Assembly (NCBI GenBank): GCA_000720845.1
Contig: JODU01000012.1
Location: forward strand, 310,001-374,000
Length of the DNA stretch: 64,000 nucleotides
Source of the DNA: Kitasatospora aureofaciens
Lineage (GTDB): Bacteria > Actinomycetota > Actinomycetes > Streptomycetales > Streptomycetaceae
Reading direction: 5' to 3'
Shown: positions 44,892 to 54,198 of the stretch, piece by piece
How positions within the stretch are numbered: position 1 is the stretch's first letter
Layout: the number at the start of each line of letters is the position of its first letter
Translations under genes and position numbers: made by a program
The notes under the pieces: generated by a model
Database searches by the model: none
What the model saw: the letters and a program-made list of their open reading frames with translations, nothing else
Told to the model about the DNA's origin: nothing

Positions 44892-46409
44892 TCAGTCGCA
44901 GCCGCAGCCGCTCGCCACGGCCGGCTGGGGCTCGGGAACACCAATCTTCGGCAGGCCCAGCAGCACACCGGCCGGCTTGGCCTGCTCCGCGGTGTTGCGC
45001 TTCTCCCAGGCGTCGCCCGCGCGCGTGCGGCGCACGTCGAGCACCGCGCCCTCGGCGAGGAGGTGGTGCGGGGCGGCGTAGGTGACCTCGACCGTCACCA
45101 CGTCACCGGGGCGGACCTCCTGGTCGGGCTTGGTGAAGTGGACCAGGCGGTTGTCGGGGGCGCGGCCGGAGAGGCGGTGGGTGGTGCCGTCCTTGCGGCC
45201 CTCGCCCTCGGCGACCATCAGCTCCAGGGTGCGGCCGACCTGCTTCTTGTTCTCCTCCCAGGAGATCTCCTCCTGGAGGGCGACCAGGCGCTCGTAGCGC
45301 TCCTGGACGACCGCCTTGGGGATCTGGCCGTCCATCTCGGCCGCCGGGGTCCCGGGCCGCTTGGAGTACTGGAAGGTGAATGCCTGGGCGAAACGGGCCT
45401 CGCGCACCACGTGCAGGGTCTGCTGGAAGTCCTCCTCGGTCTCGCCGGGGAAACCCACGATGATGTCGGTGGTGATCGCCGCGTGCGGGATGGCGGCGCG
45501 CACCTTCTCGATGATGCCGAGGTAGCGCTCCTGGCGGTAGGAGCGGCGCATCGCCTTGAGTACCGGGTCGGAGCCGGACTGGAGCGGCATGTGCAGCTGG
45601 GGCATCGCGTTGGGCGTCTCGGCCATGGCGGCGATGACGTCGTCGGTGAAGTCGCGCGGGTGCGGGGAGGTGAAGCGGACGCGCTCCAGACCGTCGATGT
45701 TCCCGCAGGCGCGCAGCAGCTTGCTGAACGCCTCGCGGTCGCCGATGTCGGAGCCGTAGGCGTTGACGTTCTGCCCGAGCAGGGTGATCTCGCTGACGCC
45801 CTCGGCGACCAGGGCCTCGACCTCGGCGAGGATGTCGCCGGGGCGGCGGTCCTTCTCCTTGCCGCGCAGCGCGGGGACGATGCAGAAGGTGCAGGTGTTG
45901 TTGCAGCCGACGGAGATGGAGACCCAGGCCGCGTACGCGCTCTCGCGCCGGGTGGGCAGCGTGGACGGGAACGCCTCCAGGGACTCGGCGATCTCGACCT
46001 GCGCCTCCTCCTGCACGCGGGCGCGCTCCAGCAGCACCGGGAGCTTGCCGATGTTGTGCGTGCCGAAGACGACGTCCACCCAGGGGGCCCGCTTCACGAT
46101 GGTGTCGCGGTCCTTCTGTGCCAGGCAGCCACCGACCGCGATCTGCATGCCGGGGCGGCTCGCCTTCTTCGGGGCGAGGTGGCCGAGGTTGCCGTACAGC
46201 TTGTTGTCGGCGTTCTCCCGTACGGCGCAGGTGTTGAAGACGACGACGTCGGCGTCGCCGTCGGCACCGTCGGGGGCGCGGACATAGCCCGCGTCTTCCA
46301 GCAGACCGGACAATCGCTCGGAGTCGTGGACGTTCATCTGGCACCCATAGGTGCGTACTTCGTAGGTGCGCGTGCCGCCCACTGACTGGCTCCGGTCGAT
46401 GCTGCTCAT
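44892..46409 (-). CDS. miaB: tRNA-2-methylthio-N6-dimethylallyladenosine synthase
   Basis: Radical-SAM methylthiotransferase that adds the ms2 group to i6A37 of tRNA. 505 aa. The N-terminal MTTase domain has three Fe-S Cys in TYGCQMN (near 23), FNTCAVR (near 60) and GGCLAQKD (near 94). The radical-SAM cluster is CNNTCTFC (near 170), and a TRAM domain follows ([19 protein letters not shown] near 400). The chain ends in a Cys-rich SGCGCD tail. TACCCT lies 7 nt before the ATG with no ribosome site, so a leaderless mRNA is likely. Pairs functionally with MiaA. Confidence 0.98.
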   Translation of the reverse strand: MSSIDRSQSVGGTRTYEVRTYGCQMNVHDSERLSGLLEDAGYVRAPDGADGDADVVVFNTCAVRENADNKLYGNLGHLAPKKASRPGMQIAVGGCLAQKDRDTIVKRAPWVDVVFGTHNIGKLPVLLERARVQEEAQVEIAESLEAFPSTLPTRRESAYAAWVSISVGCNNTCTFCIVPALRGKEKDRRPGDILAEVEALVAEGVSEITLLGQNVNAYGSDIGDREAFSKLLRACGNIDGLERVRFTSPHPRDFTDDVIAAMAETPNAMPQLHMPLQSGSDPVLKAMRRSYRQERYLGIIEKVRAAIPHAAITTDIIVGFPGETEEDFQQTLHVVREARFAQAFTFQYSKRPGTPAAEMDGQIPKAVVQERYERLVALQEEISWEENKKQVGRTLELMVAEGEGRKDGTTHRLSGRAPDNRLVHFTKPDQEVRPGDVVTVEVTYAAPHHLLAEGAVLDVRRTRAGDAWEKRNTAEQAKPAGVLLGLPKIGVPEPQPAVASGCGCD

Positions 46410-46456
46410 GGCAACAAGGGTAGGCGGTCACGATCGGGCTCGATGCCGCGCACATA

Positions 46457-46486
46457 TTGACAGTACACCGTCAGGCCCGTTGTTCT
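46457..46486 (+). promoter_or_regulatory. Promoter of the CBM2/Cip1-like gene
   Basis: -35 TTGACA at 46457-46462, 18-bp spacer, -10 TGTTCT at 46481-46486. The start point falls in the CebR box. Confidence 0.6.
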
Positions 46487-46490
46487 GTCA

Positions 46491-46504
46491 TGGGAGCGCT
46501 CCCA
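46491..46504 (+). promoter_or_regulatory. CebR operator (cellulose/cellobiose regulon)
   Basis: TGGGAGCGCTCCCA, the perfect 14-bp CebR palindrome known in Streptomyces, placed over the transcription start of the cellulose-binding protein gene. Confidence 0.92.
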
Positions 46505-46551
46505 CAATGCAACGGCGCTCACGCATCCCTTCTCCCGCACTGGAGGCACCT

Positions 46552-47751
46552 GTGCGCACCCGACTTCTCCGATTACTGCGCCGACCCTGGACCGCCGCGG
46601 TGGCAGCCGTGGCGCTGGTGGTGTCGGTCCTGGTGGCCATGCCCGCGAGCGGTGCGGCGGCGGCCGCCTGCCGGGTCGACTACACCGTCGACGCGTGGGC
46701 GGGCGGCCACACCGCCCGGGTGCGGGTCACCAACCTGGGTCCCGCGGTGAACGACTGGCGTCTGACCTGGACCTACACCGGCGACCAGCAGGTGACGTCG
46801 GCGTGGAACGCGACCGTCACCCAGAGCGGCGCGTCCGTCGTCGCCGTCGACGCGGGCTGGAACGGCGCGCTGTCCACCGGCGGCACCGCCGAGTTCGGCG
46901 TGCAGGGGACCTGGCGGTCCGCCGACCCCGTGCCGGACGACTTCGCGCTCAACGGCTCCTCCTGCGGCGGTGACGGCGGCACCCCGCCCACGACGCCGCC
47001 GACCACCGCTCCTGCGACCACACCGCCGACCACGCCTCCCGCCACCACTCCGCCGCCCTCCGCCGAGTGCGGTGACGCCGTGATCTGCTCGGGCTTCGAG
47101 GACCAGACCGGCCCCGAGCCGGCCGGCGACTGGCGGTTCACCGCCCCCGACTGCCAGGGCACGGGCACGGTCGCCGTCGACTCGGCGGTGGCACACGGGG
47201 GCGGCAGGTCGCTGCGGGTGGACGGCCGGGCCGGCTACTGCAACCACGCCTTCGTCGCCCATGCCGCGGATCTGTCGTCGGTCGGCCCCGTGCTGTACGC
47301 CCGCATGTGGGTCCGGCACACCACCGCGCTGCCCACCTCGCACGTCACCTTCGTGTCGATGCCGGACTCGGCGCAGAGCGGCCGGACGCTCCGCGTGGGC
47401 GGCCAGAACGGCGCGCTGCAATGGAACCGGGAGAGCGACGACGCCACCTTGCCCGCGCAGAGCCCGGCCGGGGTCGCGCTGAGCAGGCCGCTGCCGACGG
47501 ACGGCTGGCAGTGCCTGCGGTTCGCGGTCGACACCTCGGCCGGCCACCTGGACACCTGGCTCGGCGAGGAGCAGGTCCCCGGCCTGCACGCCGACGGGGT
47601 GCCGACGCAGGACGTCGACCAGCAGTGGCTCGCCCGCGGTACCGCACCCCGGCCGACTGCACTGCGGCTGGGCTGGGAGAGCTACGCGACGGGCGACGAC
47701 ACCCTCTGGTTCGACGACGTGGCCGTGGGCTCCGCGCCGATCGGCTGCTGA
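46552..47751 (+). CDS. Secreted cellulose-binding protein: CBM2 plus Cip1-like domain
   Basis: Extracellular protein of cellulose degradation, 399 aa. The GTG at 46552 has TGGAGG 6 nt upstream. An Arg-rich signal peptide (to about residue 38) precedes a type 2 carbohydrate-binding module: CRVDYTVDAWAGGHTARVRV, NDWRLTWTYTGDQQVTSAWN, VVAVDAGWNGALSTGG and closing Cys in NGSSCGG (about 38-140), with the surface Trp residues used to bind cellulose. A Thr/Pro linker follows (about 143-165). The C-terminal 230 residues start ECGDAVICSGFEDQTG and resemble fungal Cip1 (polysaccharide-lyase-like beta jelly roll). The CebR box makes it part of the cellobiose-induced regulon. Confidence 0.9.
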   Translation: MRTRLLRLLRRPWTAAVAAVALVVSVLVAMPASGAAAAACRVDYTVDAWAGGHTARVRVTNLGPAVNDWRLTWTYTGDQQVTSAWNATVTQSGASVVAVDAGWNGALSTGGTAEFGVQGTWRSADPVPDDFALNGSSCGGDGGTPPTTPPTTAPATTPPTTPPATTPPPSAECGDAVICSGFEDQTGPEPAGDWRFTAPDCQGTGTVAVDSAVAHGGGRSLRVDGRAGYCNHAFVAHAADLSSVGPVLYARMWVRHTTALPTSHVTFVSMPDSAQSGRTLRVGGQNGALQWNRESDDATLPAQSPAGVALSRPLPTDGWQCLRFAVDTSAGHLDTWLGEEQVPGLHADGVPTQDVDQQWLARGTAPRPTALRLGWESYATGDDTLWFDDVAVGSAPIGC

Positions 47752-47832
47752 CCGCCGGCGTCGACGCCGGCCCGGGCCGCCCGCGGGCCCACCGCTCCGG
47801 GCACGCCGGCGGCCCGCCGCTCGGCCGGCTGC

Positions 47833-47864
47833 GCCGCACCGCTCGCCCCATCGGGCGGTGCGGC
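47833..47864. terminator. Putative terminator between Cip1-like gene and response regulator
   Basis: 10-bp stem (47833-47842 with 47855-47864) with a GC-rich 12-nt loop, between convergent genes. Confidence 0.6.
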
Positions 47865-47942
47865 GGTGCGGCGGAACGGCGCCGAGGGCCCGAGAGCCGC
47901 GCGGGCGCCGCGACGGGACACAGCCCTGCGCGGAGCCGCGGC

Positions 47943-48602
47943 TCAGGGCTCGATGAGCCCCGCGCGGATCGCGTACCGGGTGAGTTCCAGGCGGTCGCGC
48001 ACGCCCAGCTTCTGGAGGAGGTTGGCCCGGTGGCGTTCGACGGTCTTGGCGCTGATGAACAGCAGCTCGCCGATCTCCTTGGAGGTGTGGCCCTCGGCGA
48101 CGAGCTTGAGGATCTCCTCCTCGCGCTCGGTGATCGGCCGCTCGGGCAGGCCGCCGCCGCCCTGCACGCGGTCCAGGTAGGAGCGGACGAGGGCCCGCTC
48201 GGCACCGGGGTAGATGAAGGGCTCGTCGCGTACGGCGGCCCGGCACGCCTCGACCAGGTCGCGGTCGGCGACGGACTTGAGGACGTATCCGCAGGCGCCC
48301 GCCTTGAGCGCCTCGAAGAAGTACTGCTCGTTGTCGTACATGGTCAGGATCAGGATGCGCAGCTCGGGCATGCGGCGGGAGAGTTCGCGGGCCGCCTGGA
48401 GGCCGGTCATGCGGGGCATGGCGACGTCCAGGACGGCCAGGTCGACCTCGGTGGCCCGCGCGGCCGCGACGGCTTCGGCACCGTCACCGGCCTCGGCGAC
48501 CACCGTCAGATCGGGTTCGCCGTCCAGGATGAGGCGGACTCCGCGGCGTACGAGGGTGTGGTCGTCGGCGAGCAGGACGCGGATCGGGGGCCGTGCGGAC
48601 AT
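47943..48602 (-). CDS. NarL/FixJ-family response regulator
   Basis: Two-component regulator, 219 aa, partner of the adjacent kinase. The ATG at 48602 overlaps the kinase stop (TGATG), so translation is coupled. Receiver domain: acidic pair DD in VLLADDHTLVRRG (near 13), phospho-acceptor Asp in LAVLDVAMPRMTG (near 58), Lys in VLKSVADRDLVEA (near 107). The C-terminal LuxR helix-turn-helix reads ITEREEEILKLVAEGHTSKE (near 155) and ISAKTVERHRANLLQKLGV. Target genes are not evident from position; neighbours are a cellulose-binding protein and a K+/H+ antiporter. Confidence 0.96.
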   Translation of the reverse strand: MSARPPIRVLLADDHTLVRRGVRLILDGEPDLTVVAEAGDGAEAVAAARATEVDLAVLDVAMPRMTGLQAARELSRRMPELRILILTMYDNEQYFFEALKAGACGYVLKSVADRDLVEACRAAVRDEPFIYPGAERALVRSYLDRVQGGGGLPERPITEREEEILKLVAEGHTSKEIGELLFISAKTVERHRANLLQKLGVRDRLELTRYAIRAGLIEP

Positions 48603-49684
48603 CAGGGGCTGTCTCCGGTTCGGTCTGCGGAACGGTCCCCGGGCGGCGCGGGGACGCGCAGGCGTACGTCGGTGCCCCCTCCGGGGGCGGGTTCGAAGTG
48701 GATCTCGGCTCCTATCAGCAGGGCCCGCTCCCGCATCCCGCGGATACCGGCGCCCTCGACGCCCGTGCCGAGGCCGGTGCCGTCGTCGCGGACGAGCAGT
48801 TCGACACCGCCGCCCTCGGACGGCGGCAGCGGGCGCAGCGTGAGCGCGGCTCGGGCGGCGGAGGCGTGGCGGGCGGTGTTGGTGAGACCTTCCTGGGCGA
48901 CCCGGTAGAGCACGAGCTCGGCCTCCGGGGCGAGCGGGGGCAGGTCGCCGGGGATCTGGTGCTGGACGGTCAGCCCGTGGTGCGTGAACTCGGCGGCGAG
49001 CGAGCGCAGGGCGCTGGCCAGGCCGAGTTCCTCCAGGACGCCGGGGCGCAGACGGCGCGCGATGCGGCGGATCTCGTCGAGCCCGGCCCGGGTGGCCTCC
49101 TGAGCCAGGGTCACCTCGTCGCGCAGTTCCCCGGGGACGCGGTCGGCGACGCGCTTGAGCTGGAGGAGGACGGCGGTGAGGGTCTGTCCGACCTCGTCGT
49201 GGAGCTCGCGGGCGATGCGGTGCCGTTCGCGTTCCTGGGCCTGGAGCGCCCGTCCGGCGCCGGCGGCGCGTTCGGCCTGGAGGCGGTCCAGCATCGTGTT
49301 GTACGTCGCGATGAGCTGTGCCGCCTCGGCCGGTCCGGAGACCTCGGGCCGGGTCCCGGGCACCAACAGGTCGGCGGTGGACATGGCCCGGCCCAGCCGG
49401 TGCAGCGGGGTGAGTCCGATACGCAGGACGACCGCGTTGCCGGCCAGCAGTGCCGCGAGGCCCGCCAGCAGGACGAGGGCCTCCCCGGCCAGCACGGGCG
49501 TCGACACGGTGACCGGTCCCAGCAGCAGTGCGGTGGCGACGACCAGACCGGCGGCGTTGAGCGAGAAGATCCGCCAGAACAGCGACACGTTCCTCTTCCC
49601 GCTCCTCCCGGCCTGCTCGCACGACGCCCCCTCGGTCAGCTTCGCCGACCGCGACCGGCTGCGTATATCCGTCACGACACCCAT
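48602..49684 (-). CDS. NarL-type sensor histidine kinase
   Basis: Membrane sensor kinase, 360 aa. ATG at 49684, with TACGGT 6 nt upstream and no ribosome site (probably leaderless). Two membrane helices near residues 35-55 and 62-85 (LNAAGLVVATALLLGPVTV, LAGEALVLLAGLAALLAGNA) bracket almost no extracellular loop, then a HAMP-like linker and a HisKA_3 box with the phospho-acceptor His in RHRIARELHDEVGQTLTAV (near 165). The HATPase N and G regions are YRVAQEGLTNTARHASA (near 255) and GIRGMRERALLIGAEI. A short periplasmic loop suggests it senses a membrane or intracellular signal. Confidence 0.95.
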   Translation of the reverse strand: MGVVTDIRSRSRSAKLTEGASCEQAGRSGKRNVSLFWRIFSLNAAGLVVATALLLGPVTVSTPVLAGEALVLLAGLAALLAGNAVVLRIGLTPLHRLGRAMSTADLLVPGTRPEVSGPAEAAQLIATYNTMLDRLQAERAAGAGRALQAQERERHRIARELHDEVGQTLTAVLLQLKRVADRVPGELRDEVTLAQEATRAGLDEIRRIARRLRPGVLEELGLASALRSLAAEFTHHGLTVQHQIPGDLPPLAPEAELVLYRVAQEGLTNTARHASAARAALTLRPLPPSEGGGVELLVRDDGTGLGTGVEGAGIRGMRERALLIGAEIHFEPAPGGGTDVRLRVPAPPGDRSADRTGDSP

Positions 49685-49798
49685 ATCGCCACCGTACGTG
49701 CGGATGGCAGCATGGCGAGGTCGCGAGCACGTCACCCACGTGCGCAAACGCAGCGAACAGTCACGGCAGGCAACGCAGGACGAATGAGGGGAAAGCAC

Positions 49799-50284
49799 GT
49801 GTCAGCTCCACGCCTGAGGGCGACGCCGCTCCCGGGTATCGGGGTCCAGTACGACCTGGTGACCCGCGAGCACCGCCACCTGTCGGTGGTGGCCCACCGC
49901 GACGGCGCCCGCACGGTGAACGTGTACCGGTCCGACGACCCCGATTCCTGTGCCCACTCGCTGCGGCTGTCCGGCCCCGAGGCGGGCGCGCTGATCGACG
50001 CGCTGAAGCCCTCCCACCACAGCGCGAGCCTGCTCTACACCACCGATCTCGGGCTGGTCGCCGAGCGGGTCGAGGTGGCCGCCACCTCCCGCTGGAACGG
50101 GCGGCTGCTGGGCGACACCCGGATGCGGACCGACACGGGGGCCTCGATCGTGGCGGTGCTGCGGCGGGCCGAGGCGATCCCCTCGCCGGCACCGGACTTC
50201 CGGCTCGTGGGTGGTGACACCTTGATCGTCATCGGCACCCGTGAGGGCGTCGACGCCGCCGCGGCGATACTCGGGCAGGAGTGA
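49799..50284 (+). CDS. KhtT-like regulatory subunit (TrkA-C domain) of a K+/H+ antiporter
   Basis: Cytoplasmic regulator, 161 aa, of the antiporter encoded next. The GTG at 49799 follows GAGGGGAAAGCAC. The first 85 residues have no close assignment (LPGIGVQYDLVTREHRHLSV, NVYRSDDPDSCAHSLRLSG); the last 75 are a TrkA-C (RCK-C) ligand domain (IVAVLRRAEAIPSPAPDFRL, GGDTLIVIGTREGVDAAAAI). In Bacillus, KhtT with a similar TrkA-C domain gates KhtU in response to nucleotides and pH, a good analogy. The next gene starts 4 nt after its stop. Divergent from the sensor-kinase gene. Confidence 0.87.
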   Translation: MSAPRLRATPLPGIGVQYDLVTREHRHLSVVAHRDGARTVNVYRSDDPDSCAHSLRLSGPEAGALIDALKPSHHSASLLYTTDLGLVAERVEVAATSRWNGRLLGDTRMRTDTGASIVAVLRRAEAIPSPAPDFRLVGGDTLIVIGTREGVDAAAAILGQE

Positions 50285-50288
50285 GCCG

Positions 50289-51521
50289 GTGCACTCCGCG
50301 GTTCTGCTGATCGAGTTCGGTTCCATCATCCTGGGGCTCGGGCTCCTCGGCCGGTTCGCCGGCCGTTACCGCCTCTCCCCCATCCCGCTGTACCTGCTGG
50401 CCGGTCTGGCCTTCGGCGAGGGCGGCCTGCTCCCGCTCGGCGCGAGCGAGGAGTTCGTCGCGACCGGTGCCGAGATCGGTGTCATCCTCCTGCTGCTGAT
50501 GCTGGGCCTGGAGTACACGGCCAGCGACCTGGTCACCAACCTCAAGTCCCACTATCCGGCCGGCCTCGTCGACTGCGCGCTCAACGCCGTGCCGGGCGCG
50601 GTGGCCGCCCTGCTGATGGGCTGGGGTCCGGTGGCCGCCGTGGTCCTGGCCGGCGTGACGTGGATCTCGTCGTCCGGGGTGATCGCCAAGGTCCTCGGCG
50701 ACCTGGGCCGGGTCGGCAACCGCGAGACGCCGGTGATCCTGAGCGTGCTGGTCCTGGAGGACCTGGCGATGGCGGTCTACCTGCCGATCGTCACCGCCCT
50801 GGTCGCCGGTGCGGGTCTGATGACCGGGAGCATCACGCTGGCGGTCGCGCTCGCCGCGGCGGGCCTGGTGCTGTTCGTGGCGGTGCGCTACGGCCGGCTC
50901 ATCTCCCGTTTCGTGTCCAGCGACGACCCCGAGAAGCTCCTCCTGGTTGTGCTGGGTCTGACCATCCTCGTCGCCGGTGTCGCGCAGCAGCTCCAGGTCT
51001 CGGCCGCGGTGGGCGCCTTCCTGGTGGGCATCGCGCTGTCCGGGGAGGTCGCGGAGGGCGCGCACACGCTGCTGAGCCCGCTGCGGGATCTGTTCGCGGC
51101 GGTCTTCTTCGTCTTCTTCGGCCTGCACACGGACCCGGCCAGCATTCCGCCGGTCCTGCTGCCCGCGCTGGCGCTGGCGCTGCTGACCGCCGTGACGAAG
51201 ATCGCCACCGGGTACTGGGCGGCGCGGCGGGCCGGAATCTCCGTCAAGGGCCGCTGGCGGACGGGCGGCGCGCTGGTGGCCCGCGGCGAGTTCTCCATCG
51301 TCATCGCGGGCCTCGCGGTCTCGGCCGGCATCGAGCCGTCGCTGGGCCCGCTGGCCACGGCGTACGTCCTCATCCTGGTCGTCCTCGGCCCCCTCACCGC
51401 GCGCTTCACCGAGCCGCTGGCGATGCGCCTCTTCCGGCGCCGCGACAACCCCGACCGGCCCGGCACCCCCGCCCAGGAGGCGCCCCGGGCGACGGAGGCG
51501 GAGGCATCGGTCGGCGACTGA
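50289..51521 (+). CDS. CPA2-family K+(Na+)/H+ antiporter (KhtU-like)
   Basis: Membrane transporter, 410 aa, about 12 helices. The GTG at 50289 uses CAGGAG near the end of the preceding gene, so the two are coupled. CPA2 features: PIPLYLLAGLAFGEGGLLPL and LLMLGLEYTASDL near the N-terminus, WISSSGVIAKVLGDLGRVGN (near 125), and the ion-binding VLEDLAMAVYLP (E-D pair, near 155). A partial RCK or TrkA-N domain is absent, so regulation is supplied in trans by the KhtT-like protein. Likely expels K+ or Na+ in exchange for protons. Confidence 0.93.
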   Translation: MHSAVLLIEFGSIILGLGLLGRFAGRYRLSPIPLYLLAGLAFGEGGLLPLGASEEFVATGAEIGVILLLLMLGLEYTASDLVTNLKSHYPAGLVDCALNAVPGAVAALLMGWGPVAAVVLAGVTWISSSGVIAKVLGDLGRVGNRETPVILSVLVLEDLAMAVYLPIVTALVAGAGLMTGSITLAVALAAAGLVLFVAVRYGRLISRFVSSDDPEKLLLVVLGLTILVAGVAQQLQVSAAVGAFLVGIALSGEVAEGAHTLLSPLRDLFAAVFFVFFGLHTDPASIPPVLLPALALALLTAVTKIATGYWAARRAGISVKGRWRTGGALVARGEFSIVIAGLAVSAGIEPSLGPLATAYVLILVVLGPLTARFTEPLAMRLFRRRDNPDRPGTPAQEAPRATEAEASVGD

Positions 51522-51552
51522 CCCCCGTCCCGGTCACGGCCACGGCCACGGC

Positions 51553-51582
51553 ACGACCCCGGCGCGCAGGTGCCGGGGTCGT
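51553..51582 (+). terminator. Terminator after the antiporter operon
   Basis: 11-bp perfect stem (51553-51563 with 51572-51582), 8-nt loop, 32 nt after the stop. Confidence 0.78.
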
Positions 51583-51763
51583 CGCGCACGGGGACCGGGC
51601 CGGGACCAGGCGTGGCCTGGCCTGGCCCGGCCAGGACGGAGCCCTCGGCGGAGCGCGGCCCGGCCCCCGCGTCCGCGCCCCGGGGGCCGTGGCCCCGGGG
51701 CCGCGGCGCCGGGTGTGAGCCCGGCCCTGGTCAGTGGGGGTGCCGCCTGGCAGGATCGCCCCC

Positions 51764-52759
51764 ATGTCCACGCTGCTCTCCCGTATCGGCAGGCGCCGGG
51801 CCGTCCAGGGCGCGGTCGCCGGTGCCGTCGTGCTCGGGCTGCTGCTGTGGTGGCTGCTGCCGCTGGGCGAGAAGCCGCCGAGCGGGACGATCACGTTCAG
51901 CACGGGCACCCGCGCGGGCGTCTACCAGAAGTACGGCGAGCTGCTGCGCACCGAGCTGCGCAAGGACATGCCGGGCCTGGACGTACGGCTGACGACCAGC
52001 GCGGGCTCGCAGGAGAACGTCGAGCGGGTGGCGACCGGGGAGGCCGACTTCACCATCGCCGCCGCCGACGCCGTCGAGACGTACAAGCTGGCCGGCAGTC
52101 CGGGAGCCGAGAAGCTGCGCGGGGTCACCCGGCTCTACGACGACTACGTGCAGCTCGTCGTGCCGGTCGACTCGGACATCCAGTCGGTGTCCGACCTGCG
52201 TGGCAAGCGGGTGGCCATCGGGCTGCCCAACTCGGGGGTGAGGCTGATCGCCACCCGGCTGCTGAAGGCCGTGGGCATCGACCCGGAGACGGACATCACG
52301 CCCCGGGCGGACGGGATCGACACCGGCCCCGGGCGGCTCGGCGACGAGCTGGACGCGTTCTTCTGGTCCGGCGGGGTGCCGACCGACGGCCTCAGGCAGA
52401 TAGCGGAGAGCTCCGCCTTCCGGTTCGTACCGATCGACGACGACCTGGTCGCCAAGCTGCACGAGTCGGGCGGCGCGACCCGCTACTACCGCACCACCAA
52501 CATGCCGGAGTCCGCCTACCCCACCGTCCAGAACGGCGCGGTGGTGCCGACGATGGCGGTGTCCAACCTGTTGATGACCCGCGCGGACGTCGATCCCCGG
52601 CTCACCGAGTGGCTGACCCGGACCGTGCTCGACAGCCGCGACGGCATCGGCGCGCACGTGCACTCCGCACAGCTGGTGGACCTGCGCACCGCGATCTACA
52701 CCGACCCCCTGGAGCTGCACGAGGGCGCCCGGCGCTACTACCGGTCGGTCAAACCCTAG
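51764..52759 (+). CDS. TAXI-family solute-binding protein
   Basis: Extracytoplasmic solute-binding protein of the TRAP-TAXI family, 331 aa. A signal anchor occupies residues 15-35 (AVAGAVVLGLLLWWLLPLG) with no lipobox. Typical TAXI sequence follows: ITFSTGTRAGVYQKYGELLR (near 45), VRLTTSAGSQENVERVATGE (near 75), FTIAAADAVETYK, LRGKRVAIGLPNSGVRLIA (near 145). No TRAP permease genes (DctQ/DctM type) are nearby. CAGGAT 7 nt before the ATG with TGGTCA 17 nt further up suggests a leaderless mRNA. Its stop overlaps the stop of the convergent sensor kinase; since related TAXI proteins bind glutamate/glutamine, it may feed that glutamate sensor. Confidence 0.88.
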   Translation: MSTLLSRIGRRRAVQGAVAGAVVLGLLLWWLLPLGEKPPSGTITFSTGTRAGVYQKYGELLRTELRKDMPGLDVRLTTSAGSQENVERVATGEADFTIAAADAVETYKLAGSPGAEKLRGVTRLYDDYVQLVVPVDSDIQSVSDLRGKRVAIGLPNSGVRLIATRLLKAVGIDPETDITPRADGIDTGPGRLGDELDAFFWSGGVPTDGLRQIAESSAFRFVPIDDDLVAKLHESGGATRYYRTTNMPESAYPTVQNGAVVPTMAVSNLLMTRADVDPRLTEWLTRTVLDSRDGIGAHVHSAQLVDLRTAIYTDPLELHEGARRYYRSVKP

Positions 52760-54189
52760 TTACGCGGTTGCCGGGGCTGCGCGGCCGCCGTCCCGGTCCT
52801 GGGCACCGTGACCGTGACCTCCAGCCCGTGCGGCTGGTGGTGGCCGAAGGAAATCGAGCCGTCGCCCGCCGCGAGCAGCGCCCGGCAGATGGACAGGCCC
52901 AGGCCGGAGCCCTTGATGTTCTGGTGCCGGCCGCTGCGCCAGAAACGGTCCCCCACGCGCGCGAGCTCCTCGTCGGTGAGTCCGGGACCGTTGTCGGTGA
53001 CGACGACGGAGGCCGCGTCCCCCGTGGAGGAGACCCCGACCCGGACGGTCTCGTCGCGCGGGGTGAACTTCACGGCGTTGTCGATGACCGCGTCCAGGGC
53101 GCTCGACAGGCTCACCGGGTCGGCCCAGCCCGTGGTCGGCGGGCAGTCGCCGACCAGGCGTACGCCCTTGGCCTCGGCGGTCGGCGCCCAGGCGGCCACC
53201 CGCTCGGCGGCCAGCGCGCCGATGTCGGTGACCTTCAGGTCGGCCTGGCTGTGCTCGGCCAGCGCCAGGTCGAGCAGGTCGTCCAGGACCCGGGCGAGGC
53301 GTTTGCCCTCGGTCTGGACGGAGGCGATCTCCTCGTTGCCCTCGGGCAGTTCCAGGGCGAGCAGCTCGATGCGCAGCAGGAGGGCGGCGAGCGGGTTGCG
53401 CAGTTGGTGCGAGGCGTCGGCGACGAAGGCGCGCTGCTGCTCCAGCACGTCCTCCACGTGGTCGGCCATCTCGTTGAACGACCGGGCCAGGCGTCTTAGC
53501 TCGGGCGGCCCCCCGGACGGCGCGACGCGGGACTTGAGCCGGCCGGTGGCGATGTCGTGGGTGGTGGCGTCGAGCACCCGCACCGGCCGGAGCACCCAGC
53601 CGGTCAGCCGCAGCGCGGCGCCGACGGCGAGCAGCATCGCGGCGAACTCCCCGGCGCCGATGACCAGCCAGCCGCGCAGGGTCCCCGAGCGCATGGAGTC
53701 GGTCGGCGACTCGGTGACGACGACCGCGACCACGTCGCCGTCCCGGATCACCGGCGAGGCCACCACGAGCCTGCCGTCCTGCCACGGCCACACCTGCTCG
53801 GGGTCGTGGCTGCGGCGGCTGAGCAGTGCCTCGTCGAAGGAGTCGCGGACCTCTCCGGTCTGCGGCAGGAACCACGTCGTGGGCGCGTTGGCCATCGGGA
53901 TGTGGTTGCGGTAGAAGACGCCCGCCTTGATGCCGTAGACCTCGTTGTAGCTGGTCAGCTCGGTCTGCAGGGTCTCCAGGCGCTCGTCCGTGTCCGTCTG
54001 GCGTGAGCCCCCCGTCCCGTCCTCGGTGACGAACTGGGCGAGCGCGGCGAAGCGCGCCGTGTCGTCTATGCGGTCGATGACGACCTTCTGCTGCTCGGCG
54101 CGGGCGACGCTGACGCCGAGCGGTACGCCGAGCGCGAGCAGTACGGCCGCCATCAGGACGATGAGCAGCGGGAGCAGGCGTGTGCTCAC
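52756..54189 (-). CDS. gluK: Sensor histidine kinase GluK (glutamate-sensing)
   Basis: Membrane kinase of the GluR-GluK two-component system, known in S. coelicolor to sense glutamate and activate gluABCD. 477 aa; GTG at 54189, 9 nt after the gluR stop. Transmembrane helices near 5-27 and 175-195 bracket a 145-residue extracytoplasmic sensor. HAMP (LDATTHDIATGRLKSRVAPS) precedes the phospho-acceptor His in FVADASHQLRNPLAALLLRI (near 262). ATPase boxes: DAVIDNAVKFTP (N), VVTDNGPGLTDEELA (G1), and KGSGLGLSICRALL (G2). The gene name rests on position next to gluABCD and on family knowledge. Confidence 0.9.
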   Translation of the reverse strand: MSTRLLPLLIVLMAAVLLALGVPLGVSVARAEQQKVVIDRIDDTARFAALAQFVTEDGTGGSRQTDTDERLETLQTELTSYNEVYGIKAGVFYRNHIPMANAPTTWFLPQTGEVRDSFDEALLSRRSHDPEQVWPWQDGRLVVASPVIRDGDVVAVVVTESPTDSMRSGTLRGWLVIGAGEFAAMLLAVGAALRLTGWVLRPVRVLDATTHDIATGRLKSRVAPSGGPPELRRLARSFNEMADHVEDVLEQQRAFVADASHQLRNPLAALLLRIELLALELPEGNEEIASVQTEGKRLARVLDDLLDLALAEHSQADLKVTDIGALAAERVAAWAPTAEAKGVRLVGDCPPTTGWADPVSLSSALDAVIDNAVKFTPRDETVRVGVSSTGDAASVVVTDNGPGLTDEELARVGDRFWRSGRHQNIKGSGLGLSICRALLAAGDGSISFGHHQPHGLEVTVTVPRTGTAAAQPRQPRN

Positions 54190-54198
54190 CCGGGCCCG

